A stretch of 64,000 nucleotides of DNA from CBIHON01 sp966211965 (lineage in GTDB: Bacteria > Pseudomonadota > Gammaproteobacteria > Burkholderiales > Burkholderiaceae_D). The stretch covers positions 1-64,000 of the forward strand of contig CBIHON010000012.1 of NCBI GenBank assembly GCA_966211965.1. Reading direction: 5' to 3'. Positions within the stretch are counted from its first letter, which is position 1, and every line of letters starts with the position of its first letter. The position numbers and the translations under genes are program-made. Positions 16,076-24,497 of this stretch are shown piece after piece. Under the pieces are notes generated by a model. The model saw only the letters and a program-made list of their open reading frames with translations, made no database searches and was not told the origin of the DNA.

Positions 16076-17416
16076 ATGGAAAAACCTTTCGAAGGTTCGC
16101 TCGAAGCACCCACCCGGCATGCGCTCGACTGGAAGAATGAGGATTTCTACAACGAAGCATTGCTTGATGCCGAACTTGAGCGGGTCTTCGATATTTGCCA
16201 TGGCTGCCGCCGCTGTGTGTCGCTGTGCGGCGCCTTCCCGACTCTGTTCGACCTGGTTGACGAATCACCGACTCTTGAACTGGATGGCGTCGACAAGAAG
16301 GATTTCTGGAAAGTCGTCGATCAGTGCTACCTGTGCGATGTCTGCTATATGACCAAGTGTCCGTACACGCCGCCGCATCCGTGGAATCTCGATTTTCCGC
16401 ATCTGATGCTGCGCGCCAAGGCGGTCAAATACAAGAAGGGCGAAGTCGTTTTCCGCGATAAATTCCTGTCGAACACCGACGCGCTCGGCAGCTTCGCCGG
16501 CATTCCTATCGTCACCCAGGCCGTCAATGCAGTGAACAAGACCAAGGCGGTGCGCGGCGTGATGGAGAAGACGCTCGGTGTCGACAAGGAAGCTTGGCTG
16601 CCGGAGTTCGCCGGTAGGAAATTTCGCTCCGGTGCCGCGCGGTCGCAGGCATATCCGGTGCGTGACGGCGCGTTGACGCCGGGTAAGGTCGCAATCTATT
16701 CAACCTGCTACGTCAACTACAACGAGCCCGGTATCGGCCATGATTTGCTGGCGATTCTCAACCACAATGAAATTCCTTATGTGATGGTTGAGAAGGAGGC
16801 TTGCTGCGGCATGCCAAAACTCGAGCAAGGCGACCTGGCCGGTGTTGAAGAGAAAAAAAATCTCAACATCCCCCATCTTGCCAAGCTGGCGAAAGAAGGC
16901 TACGCGATCCTGACGCCGATCCCGTCCTGCACTCTGATGTACAAGCAGGAACTGCCGCTGATGTTCCCCGACGATGCCGATGCGCAGCTGGTAAAGGAGG
17001 CGATGTGGGACCCGTTCGAATACTTCATTTCACGCAATCGCGACGGTTTGCTCAAGACTGACTTCAAGCAGGAACTGGGGCATATTTCGTACCACATTCC
17101 CTGCCATTCGCGTGTGCAAAACGTCGGCAGGAAAACCGCCGAGACTTTGCAACTGGTGCCCGGCACCAAGCTCAACATCGTCGAGCGCTGTTCAGGCCAC
17201 GCCGGAACCTTTGGCGTAAAAAAGGAATTCCACGCAACCGCAATGAAAATCGGCAAGCCGGTGTTCAAGGCAATGGCCAATAACGAACCCGACTATATTT
17301 CTTCGGATTGCCAGTTGGCCGGTCATCATATCGAGCAGGGGATGGAACAAGCCGGGCTCAAAAAAGCTGAAATGGCGCACCCCTTGGCGCTTTTGCGCAA
17401 GGCTTACCAAATTTAA
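16076..17416 (+). CDS. Iron-sulfur protein with two CCG domains (heterodisulfide-reductase/GlpC-like)
   Basis: A 446-residue cytoplasmic protein; the start at 16076 was chosen over an upstream in-frame codon inside sodC. Two 4Fe-4S motifs lie near residues 43-120 (CHGCRRCVSLC and CYLCDVCYMTKCP), followed by two cysteine-rich CCG-type regions (EKEACCGMPKLEQGD near 240 and PCHSRVQN...VERCSGHAG near 345-375). This layout belongs to the electron-transfer subunits related to HdrD, GlpC and GlcF. No flavin partner gene adjoins it. Next to rubrerythrin it may carry electrons for peroxide reduction; that role is inferred only from context. Confidence 0.85.
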   Translation: MEKPFEGSLEAPTRHALDWKNEDFYNEALLDAELERVFDICHGCRRCVSLCGAFPTLFDLVDESPTLELDGVDKKDFWKVVDQCYLCDVCYMTKCPYTPPHPWNLDFPHLMLRAKAVKYKKGEVVFRDKFLSNTDALGSFAGIPIVTQAVNAVNKTKAVRGVMEKTLGVDKEAWLPEFAGRKFRSGAARSQAYPVRDGALTPGKVAIYSTCYVNYNEPGIGHDLLAILNHNEIPYVMVEKEACCGMPKLEQGDLAGVEEKKNLNIPHLAKLAKEGYAILTPIPSCTLMYKQELPLMFPDDADAQLVKEAMWDPFEYFISRNRDGLLKTDFKQELGHISYHIPCHSRVQNVGRKTAETLQLVPGTKLNIVERCSGHAGTFGVKKEFHATAMKIGKPVFKAMANNEPDYISSDCQLAGHHIEQGMEQAGLKKAEMAHPLALLRKAYQI

Positions 17417-17436
17417 TTGGACATTCCAGGAGCACC

Positions 17437-18018
17437 ATGACAATTACTCGCGACAGTTTGTTGACACTCGAAGCCTATGCCAAGGCTCGCCCGGCCATGC
17501 GCGTGGAAATCATTGCGCATAAAAAAATCCGCAATGTAAAACTAGGCAATCACGTTTCCCTATTGTTCGAAGATGAAACGACGTTGCGCTATCAAGTGCA
17601 GGAAATGCTGCGCATTGAGAAAATTTTTGAAGAAGAGGGCATCCAATCGGAACTGGATGCCTACAATCCATTGGTCCCAGACGGCAGCAATTTCAAGGCG
17701 ACCATGCTGATCGAATACGACAATGAGATAGAACGCAAAGCGGCATTGGCAAAACTGATCGGTATCGAAGACCGGCTGTTCATCCAGGTGGAAGGTCAGG
17801 CGCGGGTGTATGCGATCGCTGACGAAGACCTGGATCGAGAGAATGCCGATAAAACCTCGGCAGTGCATTTCGTGCGTTTCGAATTGACCCAGTCGATGAA
17901 AGACGCGCTCAAGAGCGGTGCGCAGATGATGCTTGGCTGCGATCATCCAAATTATCCAGCTCATCTGGAGGAGTTGCCCCAAGAGACGCTGGCCTCGCTG
18001 TTGAAGGATTTGGACTAA
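17437..18018 (+). CDS. DUF3501 family protein
   Basis: A 193-residue soluble protein, 20 bp after the Fe-S protein gene with CCAGGAG before its ATG. Features typical of the DUF3501 family are an early RPAMRVEIIAHKKIRNVKLG, then HVSLLFEDETTLRYQVQEML, and a late segment ending MMLGCDHPNYPAH. Its biochemical activity is not known. The family is habitually encoded with rubrerythrin and CCG-type Fe-S proteins, so it is probably a cofactor-handling or redox partner. Its last four bases overlap the end of the convergent oxidoreductase gene. Confidence 0.85.
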   Translation: MTITRDSLLTLEAYAKARPAMRVEIIAHKKIRNVKLGNHVSLLFEDETTLRYQVQEMLRIEKIFEEEGIQSELDAYNPLVPDGSNFKATMLIEYDNEIERKAALAKLIGIEDRLFIQVEGQARVYAIADEDLDRENADKTSAVHFVRFELTQSMKDALKSGAQMMLGCDHPNYPAHLEELPQETLASLLKDLD

Positions 18019-18587
18019 GGATTGATTTTTTTAAAGCCCCAGGTACCGTCCTCCAGCCAGTGAACGCTGCGTGCATGCGGCTGATTCGCAAGATCGAGGA
18101 TTTCGACCCGCACCGGTGATAACGCCAGCAGCGCAAAGCCTGCTGGGGGCGAAGATGGAGCTGGCAATTCAAAGGCTGCCGGGTCAGCCAAGGCTTCTCC
18201 TGCAACGGGCCAGGTAAAGGATTGGCGCGATTCCATGCTCCGTTCCTGCCACGTCCGTTTGCGCGCCGAAATCAATTCCTCATCTTGGGTATCGATCACT
18301 GTCTGCATCTTTCCGAGTAGCCGGAATTGCACGCGCGATTCGGTAAAATACCAGCAGGCTTCAGCCCACGGATTGATATCGAGCTGGGTTATTTTTTCAG
18401 TCCTGCAGTCTGCTGTAAAAAGCAGACGGTCGTTGCTCAGAAAAAAGCGGAAGGTCAAGGTGCGATTGGCCGGACGGCCATCGGCGCGCACGGTTGCCAC
18501 CTGAGTAAAGGCTGTAAATGGCAAATGCGCATGGCGGTGGAGCATCTCTTCTAGGCTTTCTCTCCAAGTCGGTAAAGCAGCGCTCAT
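18015..18587 (-). CDS. Pyridoxamine 5'-phosphate oxidase family flavoprotein
   Basis: A 190-residue protein; ATG 18587 follows AGGAG with seven-base spacing and was preferred to the codon at 18629. It has the split-barrel FMN-binding fold: TAFTQVATVRADGRPANRTL, FRFFLSNDRLLFTADCRTEK and EACWYFTESRVQFRLLG correspond to the flavin-binding strands of PNPOx-like proteins of the Alr4036 type. The C-terminal part has R-V-E-I-L-D-L. It is not classical PdxH, being shorter, and its substrate is unknown. It is divergent from the TetR gene, and the palindromic operator lies between them, so TetR may control it. Confidence 0.8.
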   Translation of the reverse strand: MSAALPTWRESLEEMLHRHAHLPFTAFTQVATVRADGRPANRTLTFRFFLSNDRLLFTADCRTEKITQLDINPWAEACWYFTESRVQFRLLGKMQTVIDTQDEELISARKRTWQERSMESRQSFTWPVAGEALADPAAFELPAPSSPPAGFALLALSPVRVEILDLANQPHARSVHWLEDGTWGFKKINP

Positions 18588-18686
18588 CTGGTTTCTCCTG
18601 TGGCTTGTGCAGACGATTTGTTCAAGCAATTATCATGTACCCGAAGCTGAACATGATTGGACAAAATTGCTCTTGTTGTGCTGTTG

Positions 18687-18710
18687 ACTATATAGACCGA
18701 TCTATATAGT
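18687..18710. promoter_or_regulatory. Perfect palindromic operator overlapping a promoter
   Basis: ACTATATAGA (18687-18696) and TCTATATAGT (18701-18710) are exact reverse complements around the spacer CCGA. TTGACT at 18684-18689 could be a -35 element and TATAGT at 18705-18710 a -10 at a short 15-base spacing, so a bound repressor would block initiation. The site is 31 bases before the TetR gene and in the divergent gap with the flavoprotein gene, as expected for autoregulation. Confidence 0.75.
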
Positions 18711-18741
18711 ATGGAATCGATTCACGAGGCTCCAACTACGG

Positions 18742-19323
18742 ATGACCAACGCACCCGAAACTACCACACGTGAAAAGATCGTCCGGACGGCGCAGCGTTT
18801 GCTGGCCCAATCCGGCTTGTCCGGTGCCGGTCTGAATCAGGTCATCGCGGCCAGCGGGGCGCCGCGCGGTTCGATTTACTACCATTTCCCGGAAGGGAAA
18901 ATGCAATGGGTAAAGGAAGCCTTGGATGCCTATGGCGAATATTTTTGCGCGATGGCCAACGACATGCTTTCACGTAAGGGAAGCTTCGGCGAAAACCTGG
19001 AAACGCTGTTGCTGACCATGGCCGATGGCATGACGCAAACCCAATGTTCTCGCGGCTGTCCAATCGGTGCCGTGATCCTCGATCTGGATGAAAGCAGCGA
19101 AATATTGCGCGAGGTATGCGTGCGTGCCATCTCGCGATGGCAGGCGGTATTTGAGCGGCATTTGTCCGGTATTGCGGCGGCACGCCGGCGCCAGTTGGCG
19201 GGCTTCCTTATCTCTGCCATAGAAGGCGCGCTCATGCTCTCGCGCATGGAAGGCAATTCTCATCCCTTGCGCTCGACAGCGACGATGTTGAGGCGGTTGG
19301 TGGAGAGCGAACTGGCGGCCTAG
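18742..19323 (+). CDS. TetR/AcrR family transcriptional regulator (LmrA/YxaF-like)
   Basis: A 193-residue repressor. Residues 8-55 form the helix-turn-helix: TREKIVRTAQRLLAQSGLSG, then GLNQVIAASGAPRGSIYYHF with the family-typical SIYYHFPEGK. The ligand domain has SRGCPIGAVILDLDESSEIL, seen in the LmrA/YxaF branch of the family. It most likely represses its own promoter through the palindrome at 18687-18710 and perhaps the flavoprotein gene on the other side and the thioesterase gene 44 bp downstream. The inducer is unknown; relatives respond to drugs, flavonoids or reactive electrophiles. Confidence 0.9.
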   Translation: MTNAPETTTREKIVRTAQRLLAQSGLSGAGLNQVIAASGAPRGSIYYHFPEGKMQWVKEALDAYGEYFCAMANDMLSRKGSFGENLETLLLTMADGMTQTQCSRGCPIGAVILDLDESSEILREVCVRAISRWQAVFERHLSGIAAARRRQLAGFLISAIEGALMLSRMEGNSHPLRSTATMLRRLVESELAA

Positions 19324-19367
19324 TTCGATTGATTGATAATTCATTTTATGGTTAAAGGAACCTGAAT

Positions 19368-19787
19368 ATGCAAGCGAAACCGGATGCAAGTCAATTCAAT
19401 CAATTCGGTAAAGAGTATTTGCCCGGATTGCTCGGGATTGTGGTCAATAGCGTCGCCAAGGAGACTGTCTCGGCTGAGTTGGCGGTGCACAAGGCGCTGC
19501 TGGCGCCGAATGGTTATTTGCATGCCGGCACCGTGGTGACGCTCGCCGATACTGCATGCGGCTATGGCTGCATCGCGAACTTGCCGGAGGGCGCCAGCTC
19601 TTTCACCACCATAGAATTGAAGAGCAATTTCATGGGCACGGCGCGCGAAGGAGTGATCGAGTGCGAGGCGAAGGCGCTGCACATGGGGCGTACGACCCAG
19701 GTTTGGGATGCAGTAGTGCGGCACCGTGACACCGGCAAAATAATGGCAAGCTTTCGCTGCACCCAAATGATTTTATGGCCGAAATGA
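19368..19787 (+). CDS. PaaI-type hotdog-fold acyl-CoA thioesterase
   Basis: A 139-residue hotdog protein that probably hydrolyses an acyl- or aryl-CoA. The central motif NGYLHAGTVVTLADTACGYG holds the HG and Asp positions used by PaaI/YdiI-type enzymes (HAG here), and FTTIELKSNFMGTAREGVIE is the second conserved strand pair. It lies 44 bp downstream of the TetR gene with a weak ribosome site and may share its transcript. Its end overlaps the end of the convergent histidine-kinase gene by 15 bp. The natural substrate is not evident. Confidence 0.85.
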   Translation: MQAKPDASQFNQFGKEYLPGLLGIVVNSVAKETVSAELAVHKALLAPNGYLHAGTVVTLADTACGYGCIANLPEGASSFTTIELKSNFMGTAREGVIECEAKALHMGRTTQVWDAVVRHRDTGKIMASFRCTQMILWPK

Positions 19788-21134
19788 GCTTTCTTTTGCG
19801 AGCGGGATTTCGATTTCAACTCCCAGACCGCCAGGCTTGCAATTGCGCAGACGCAGTTTTCCGCCGTGCCGCTTCACCACGCGTTCGACGATTGCCAGTC
19901 CAAGTCCCGCGCCGTTCGCTTGGCCGCGTGCGATATCCAACCGAGTGAAGGGCCGTAACAAGCGCTCCATTTCAGCCTCCGGCACCCCGGGACCATGATC
20001 GGCAATGTCGATGATCGCGTGGCCGCCTTCCGTTTTGCAATGAATGTCGATTTCCGTAATGCCGCATTCTGGGGACTTGGCGTAGCGGCGGGCATTTTCG
20101 ACCAGGTTGTTGATGACGCGCTTGATATCCGTCGGATTGCCCATTATCCGAACGTGTTCAGCGACAACAGCTTTGATGCGCACGTCTTGCAAACGGGCCG
20201 CGTCATGGGTGACATCGAGCAATAAGGTGCTCAGGTCGACTGGCACAAAACCGGCAATATCAGTCGGTTTCGCATAGTCCAGAAATTGCGCGATGATTGC
20301 ATCCATCTGCGCGAGGTCGGAATGCATTCCCTCGCGTGCCTCGGGCGATAAGTTCGCCATTTCCACTTCCAGCAGCATGCGCGAGATCGGCGTGCGCAAG
20401 TCATGCGAAATGCCGGCCAGCACGACGGCGCGATCCGATTCTATGCGGTTCAGGTCGGCGACCATTTGATTGAAGCTGCGGTTGGCTTCCTTGATCTCGG
20501 TTGGCCCTTTCTCCGGCAAGGGATCGGGTTGCTGACCTTTGGCAATGGCACGTGCAACCACGGTGAAGCGTGCCAGCGGCTGGTTGATCAGGCGCGAAAT
20601 AAATACCGCACCGAGCAGCGATACCACCAAGGTCACCGTAGCCCAGCCGAGCCATTGGATGCCGGAGGTGCGTTCAAGGCGATCCCGTTCCAGCATCAGC
20701 CAGTATTCATCGTCGTCGATCTTGAAGCTGACCCAGAAGCCGGCGACGTCATTGACCACGCCAGCAAACTTGGTATCGCTTCCCAGCTTGGCTTTGACGC
20801 TGCTTTGGATGAGCGGCATCAACAAGCTGTCCGCCGGCGGCACTATGCGGTCCGTTTCCTCCAATGGATAGACGCGAATCCCTTCGTTGCTGGCAAGTTC
20901 AAACAACAATTCACGCCGCAGTTCGGGCGCGGAGTGCGTGAGCGCGGCCCGGGTGATGGTGACGACCGAAATGACTTGCGCGGCAATTTGCCTGGCGCGC
21001 GGCGTTCGCTCGATGATACGAAAGCTGGCGACCCAGGCCGCCATGCTGGCAGTGATGAGGAAGGCGAGCAGGAAAAAAGTCCGCCAAAAGAGGGCGCTTT
21101 TCAGCCAGGCAAGCCGATTCGTGACGACAGGCAT
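19773..21134 (-). CDS. envZ: EnvZ-type sensor histidine kinase
   Basis: A 453-residue inner-membrane kinase. ATG 21134 is 38 bp after the regulator gene and gives a normal length. Membrane helices lie near residues 15-37 and 150-172, enclosing a periplasmic domain. HAMP (about 172-225) is followed by the phosphoacceptor helix with VLAGISHDLRTPISRMLLE. The ATP-binding domain shows NNLVENARRYAKS, DHGPGVPEAE and GAGLGLAIVERVVKRHGG. It pairs with the adjacent OmpR-type regulator, probably in the response to osmotic or envelope conditions. The EnvZ name is by similarity of layout and partner. Confidence 0.9.
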   Translation of the reverse strand: MPVVTNRLAWLKSALFWRTFFLLAFLITASMAAWVASFRIIERTPRARQIAAQVISVVTITRAALTHSAPELRRELLFELASNEGIRVYPLEETDRIVPPADSLLMPLIQSSVKAKLGSDTKFAGVVNDVAGFWVSFKIDDDEYWLMLERDRLERTSGIQWLGWATVTLVVSLLGAVFISRLINQPLARFTVVARAIAKGQQPDPLPEKGPTEIKEANRSFNQMVADLNRIESDRAVVLAGISHDLRTPISRMLLEVEMANLSPEAREGMHSDLAQMDAIIAQFLDYAKPTDIAGFVPVDLSTLLLDVTHDAARLQDVRIKAVVAEHVRIMGNPTDIKRVINNLVENARRYAKSPECGITEIDIHCKTEGGHAIIDIADHGPGVPEAEMERLLRPFTRLDIARGQANGAGLGLAIVERVVKRHGGKLRLRNCKPGGLGVEIEIPLAKESSFRP

Positions 21135-21172
21135 CCGGTGATGAGGGTAAGGGGCGACAGGCGGGTGCCGGT

Positions 21173-21940
21173 TTAACGCGGCTGCCCCTCGGGAATGAAT
21201 ACGTATCCCAAGCCCCAAACGGTTTGGATATAAAGCGGGTTGGAGTGATCGGGTTCGATCAGCTTGCGCAAACGGGAAATCTGCACGTCCAGGCTGCGGT
21301 CGAAGACTTCATACTCGCGGCCACGGGCGAGTTCCATGAGTTTTTCACGCGACAGCGGCTGGCGGGCGTGACGGGCAAATACCTTGAGAACGGAAAATTC
21401 ACCGGTGGTGAGCGAAATCGTCTCGCCGTTCTTTTTCAAGGTGCGCGTACCAAGATCCAGCACGAACTCGCCGAAGGCAAACGACTGCGGCGTTTCGGAG
21501 GGCGCGCCAGGAATCTCGTCGGGGCCGATGCGGCGCAATACGGCCGTGATGCGCGCCACCAGCTCACGCGGATTGAAGGGCTTGGGCAGATAATCGTCGG
21601 CGCCCATTTCCAGTCCGACAATGCGATCCACATCCTCACCCTTGGCGGTCAGCATGATGATCGGTGTACGGTCCCCGGCACCGCGCAAGCGGCGGCAGAT
21701 CGACAAGCCGTCTTCACCCGGCAGCATCAGGTCCAGCACCAGCAAATCGTAGCGCTCGCGCAACCAGAGCTTGTTCATGGCCTGGGCATTTTCCGCCGTC
21801 ACCACATTGAAACCTTGTTCGCCCAGGTAGCGGCGCAACAGGTCGCGCAAACGCAAATCATCGTCAACCACCAGGATTTTTGCTTTGGGAGTGGTTGTCT
21901 GTTGGGAGGAGGACGTATTGGTCAAATTTGTCGTATTCAT
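21173..21940 (-). CDS. ompR: OmpR-type response regulator
   Basis: A 255-residue regulator. The receiver (about 20-135) has the acidic pair VVDDD, phosphoacceptor Asp in LLVLDLMLPGEDG, Thr in MLTAKGED and Lys in LPKPFNPRE. The C-terminal winged helix (about 155-250) shows LTTGEFSVLKVFARHARQPL, SREKLMELARGREYEVFDRS and IQTVWGLGYVF. It binds promoters when phosphorylated by the kinase encoded just downstream. The porin gene at 11.6-12.7 kb could be among its targets, by analogy with OmpR in enteric bacteria. Confidence 0.92.
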   Translation of the reverse strand: MNTTNLTNTSSSQQTTTPKAKILVVDDDLRLRDLLRRYLGEQGFNVVTAENAQAMNKLWLRERYDLLVLDLMLPGEDGLSICRRLRGAGDRTPIIMLTAKGEDVDRIVGLEMGADDYLPKPFNPRELVARITAVLRRIGPDEIPGAPSETPQSFAFGEFVLDLGTRTLKKNGETISLTTGEFSVLKVFARHARQPLSREKLMELARGREYEVFDRSLDVQISRLRKLIEPDHSNPLYIQTVWGLGYVFIPEGQPR

Positions 21941-22108
21941 GGGGCTATGGTAACTTCAGAAAGACGGCTCAAGTAAGGCTATGCAGGCGGGCATTACAAA
22001 GTGTTACAAACTTTACCTTAATCCCGCTATGGCATCTGACAAAGCGGCATACACTTGGTTGCAACGGATAAAGTGTAGTCGTTGAGAGGCATTTCAAAAG
22101 AAGAATTT

Positions 22109-22522
22109 ATGAGTAAGCTGTTCAGAAAAAACAGTATATCCCTCCTGCTGTTGGTCGCAGGCTTGGGGAGCGCGTACGCCAACCCAGGGCAAGGCCTGGA
22201 GTGGCGCGATGTTCTCCATCCTGCACGGCAGCAGAGAATAGCTGAACAGCAAGATGGCCAAAGCAGAGAATTCCAGATGCGGCAACAGGAAGCGCAACGC
22301 AGGGAATTTTTAATGCGGCAACAAGCGGAACGGAACCGTCTACCGCCTGGAGCAAACCTCCCCCCCGCCGCAGCGGGGCAAAACGGTCAAGGGAATAACC
22401 CGTATGGTGCGGGGCCGGATGCCCGCCCAAGGCCGCAAGGCCGCATGAGTCCCGAAGAACGGCGCGCATTGCGGCGCCAGATCAACGAAGCCGGCCGCGA
22501 TATATACACCGTTCCGCGCTGA
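22109..22522 (+). CDS. Small exported Gln/Arg-rich protein, function unknown
   Basis: A 137-residue protein. ATG 22109 starts a signal peptide (hydrophobic ISLLLLVAGLG, cleavage near SAYA/NPG). The mature part is low in complexity, with repeats of the type REFQMRQQEAQRREFLMRQQ, then a proline/glycine-rich linker. It ends with MSPEERRALRRQINEAGRDI. That ending (SPEERR-LRR-I-EAGRD) recurs, as far as I recall, in small exported proteins of Burkholderiales with no known function. It faces the OmpR gene and may be a periplasmic or outer-membrane-associated factor; no activity can be assigned. Confidence 0.65.
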   Translation: MSKLFRKNSISLLLLVAGLGSAYANPGQGLEWRDVLHPARQQRIAEQQDGQSREFQMRQQEAQRREFLMRQQAERNRLPPGANLPPAAAGQNGQGNNPYGAGPDARPRPQGRMSPEERRALRRQINEAGRDIYTVPR

Positions 22523-22627
22523 CATATATCGAACGCAAGTGACTGGCAGCGGAACCCTTGCTGGCGTTTTGATCGCCCGGACAAGCCAATTCCCGGGTCA
22601 GTGCCTTGCAGATTGACGTGGATGCAG

Positions 22628-23122
22628 TCAGCGGTCGGGCTGGACTGCATAGGGAGGTTTGCCGAATGGAGGCGACATTACATTGAGCAGCACACGTTCC
22701 AGGTCGGACACCGTTTTCAGAAAGGAATCAAGCGTGCCCGCTTGCGCGGGATTGGCGACACAGCCTTCGACCCAGGCGAATTTTCTTTTTACCGTAATCC
22801 AGAGGCTGGCGTCCCTGAATGCTTCACTCCTGTCGAATTGATCCTGTATCGATCTCGCAATGGTTTTGTCGTACAAATAGGCATTGGGTTCGGCGCAGGT
22901 GCCGGCCAGCCAGCAGCTAGTGCCGCGTTCGATCCTGGAGTGCGATTCCGCTATTTTTTCTGCTTCGGTGAGAAAGGGACCGAGCGGCACCGGGCATTGC
23001 GCCACGCCGCCGCGCACTTGGAAGAATGGATCGTCAAACCAATTTTTGCGCGAAGCGTCTTCCGCTGCGTAAGCGTTTATCGCCAACAGCATTGAACAAG
23101 CAAGTGAAAACAATCGGCGCAT
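22628..23122 (-). CDS. Exported protein of unknown function
   Basis: A 164-residue precursor whose signal peptide is MRRLFSLACSMLLAINAYA. ATG 23122 was chosen because AGAGAGGA precedes it; the frame runs on to 23176 into the neighbouring gene. The mature part has four Cys residues (VAQCPVPLGPF, GTSCWLAGTCAEPN, VEGCVANPAQ), possibly in disulfides, and an Arg/Asp-rich middle. It is 22 bp downstream of the DUF2520 gene and likely translated from the same transcript. No family was recognised. Confidence 0.7.
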   Translation of the reverse strand: MRRLFSLACSMLLAINAYAAEDASRKNWFDDPFFQVRGGVAQCPVPLGPFLTEAEKIAESHSRIERGTSCWLAGTCAEPNAYLYDKTIARSIQDQFDRSEAFRDASLWITVKRKFAWVEGCVANPAQAGTLDSFLKTVSDLERVLLNVMSPPFGKPPYAVQPDR

Positions 23123-23144
23123 TAAAAAATCCTCTCTCTGATTT

Positions 23145-23981
23145 TTATTCTTTGGGGTTGTTGCGCCGAGCAGCAAGCTTGACTGTCAATTCGGCAAACC
23201 GGGCATACAGCTCGCCATACTGTGCATTCCAGGCCGAGACAGCTTGCTGCTGCTTTTCCACCGTTGCCAGATCGCCGCGTGCAATCGGGCCGGTCAAGGC
23301 AGCTGCGGGCCCAAGCCGAAATACGTTTTCCACCGTTTCGCGCACCAGCGGCGCCATTAACTTGAGCCCAACCTCGGGTTCTACGCCGGCCTCCACGTAC
23401 GCAGCTTGAGCGACATCGAGCAGGCTGACCATGTAGTTGCAAGCGAATACCGCAGCGGCATGGTAGAGGATTTTTGCCTCTGCCTTGATCGGCACCAATT
23501 GGGCGCCGATGGCTGTAAAGGCCTCGCTCAAGATTGCGAGCGCCGCATGATCGCCTTCGATGCCACAATAGGTTCCGGCGAAATCCCGCACTACCAGTTC
23601 CGGGGCAGCAAAGCTGCGAATCGGATGGATGCTCGCGACTGCAGCACCTTGCTGGATCGCAGCCTGCAAAGCTGAGGAGGGAAGGGCACCGCTGCAATGG
23701 AATACGATGTTGGCGGAAGACAACAGCCCTTTATCGGCAAGTACCTGGCAGCATGCTGTTATTTGATCGTCAGGCGTGGCGATCAGGTAGATATCGGTTG
23801 ACCGCAATGCAGCAAACCGATCAATCGCACGTCCACCGCCGATGAACGCAACTGCGCGTTGCGCTGTTTCCAGCGTGCGATTCAACACATCCTGCAACGT
23901 AAAGGTCTGGTGCTCCGACCACAGGCGTGCCAGCGTGCTCCCGACCTTGCCGCCCCCGATGATGTTCAGCGTTTTGCGCAT
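23145..23981 (-). CDS. Rossmann-fold/DUF2520 NAD(P)-dependent oxidoreductase-like protein
   Basis: A 278-residue cytoplasmic protein. The N-terminal dinucleotide-binding fold begins LNIIGGGKVGSTLARLW (GxGxxG variant GGGKVG), with DIYLIATPDDQI and FHCSGALPSSAL as later Rossmann strands. The C-terminal helical part (about 130-270) corresponds to DUF2520, with ASIHPIRSF and HAAAVFACNYMVSLLDVA. Its overall plan resembles ketopantoate reductase and ProC-like enzymes, but its substrate is unknown. It follows the TssQ-like gene by 36 bp in the same direction; a functional link to secretion is not evident. Confidence 0.82.
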   Translation of the reverse strand: MRKTLNIIGGGKVGSTLARLWSEHQTFTLQDVLNRTLETAQRAVAFIGGGRAIDRFAALRSTDIYLIATPDDQITACCQVLADKGLLSSANIVFHCSGALPSSALQAAIQQGAAVASIHPIRSFAAPELVVRDFAGTYCGIEGDHAALAILSEAFTAIGAQLVPIKAEAKILYHAAAVFACNYMVSLLDVAQAAYVEAGVEPEVGLKLMAPLVRETVENVFRLGPAAALTGPIARGDLATVEKQQQAVSAWNAQYGELYARFAELTVKLAARRNNPKE

Positions 23982-24017
23982 GTTGGCCGGGCGTAAGGAG
24001 CGGGATTGGAAACGGAA

Positions 24018-24497
24018 TTATTTTTTGGTTTTTTTTGCCCGCTCAAAGGACGGTCCCCATAACGGATGGCCCTTCTCGCCGGGGGCAAGATCGAAATGCG
24101 GATCGAGCTTGAATGCACGCTCAAATTGCTGCCGGCACAGAATCTGGCGGCCGGTCACGCAATAGCTGAACGCCATGTATTTCAAGGCGGTGACTTGCGT
24201 GGCTTTGTCGCTGTTCCAGATTTCGGAGGCGCCCATCAAATGCTTGATGGCACCGTTGAAATCGCCCTTGTCGTACAAATCGATGCCTTCGTTTAAAGGC
24301 GTTTTTACGATAGGAGGAGGCGCAACCGGTGCCTTTGGCTCAGAAATCTTGGGCGGCGTGATTGGTTTTTCAGGCTTTGGCGTTGCCGGAACAGGAGGGG
24401 GGGCTTCAGTTTTTTGTTGTTCGGCTGCGCAACCGGCAAGCAACATTACTGCAGGCAAGATGCAGGCAAGATAACCGCGGCACGTGATTTTTTTCAT
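24018..24497 (-). CDS. TssQ-like type VI secretion-associated lipoprotein
   Basis: A 159-residue lipoprotein with a lipobox LLAGC (Cys about 23), followed by a long Pro/Lys linker. A small TPR-like domain follows: NEGIDLYDKGDFNGAIKHLM, VTALKYMAFSYCVTGRQILC and QQFERAFKLDPHFDLAPGEK, then GHPLWGPSFERAKK. This ending is characteristic of TssQ-family lipoproteins that accompany type VI phosphorylation modules. Its start overlaps the kinase stop by four bases. It probably acts at the outer membrane; its precise role in sensing or assembly is not known. Confidence 0.75.
   Translation of the reverse strand: MKKITCRGYLACILPAVMLLAGCAAEQQKTEAPPPVPATPKPEKPITPPKISEPKAPVAPPPIVKTPLNEGIDLYDKGDFNGAIKHLMGASEIWNSDKATQVTALKYMAFSYCVTGRQILCRQQFERAFKLDPHFDLAPGEKGHPLWGPSFERAKKTKK

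Noticed and set aside
22523..22590. Possible terminator between the two small exported-protein genes (AACGC...GCGTTTT)
   Set aside because: The stem is short, bulged and has a long loop, so it is too weak to list as a terminator.
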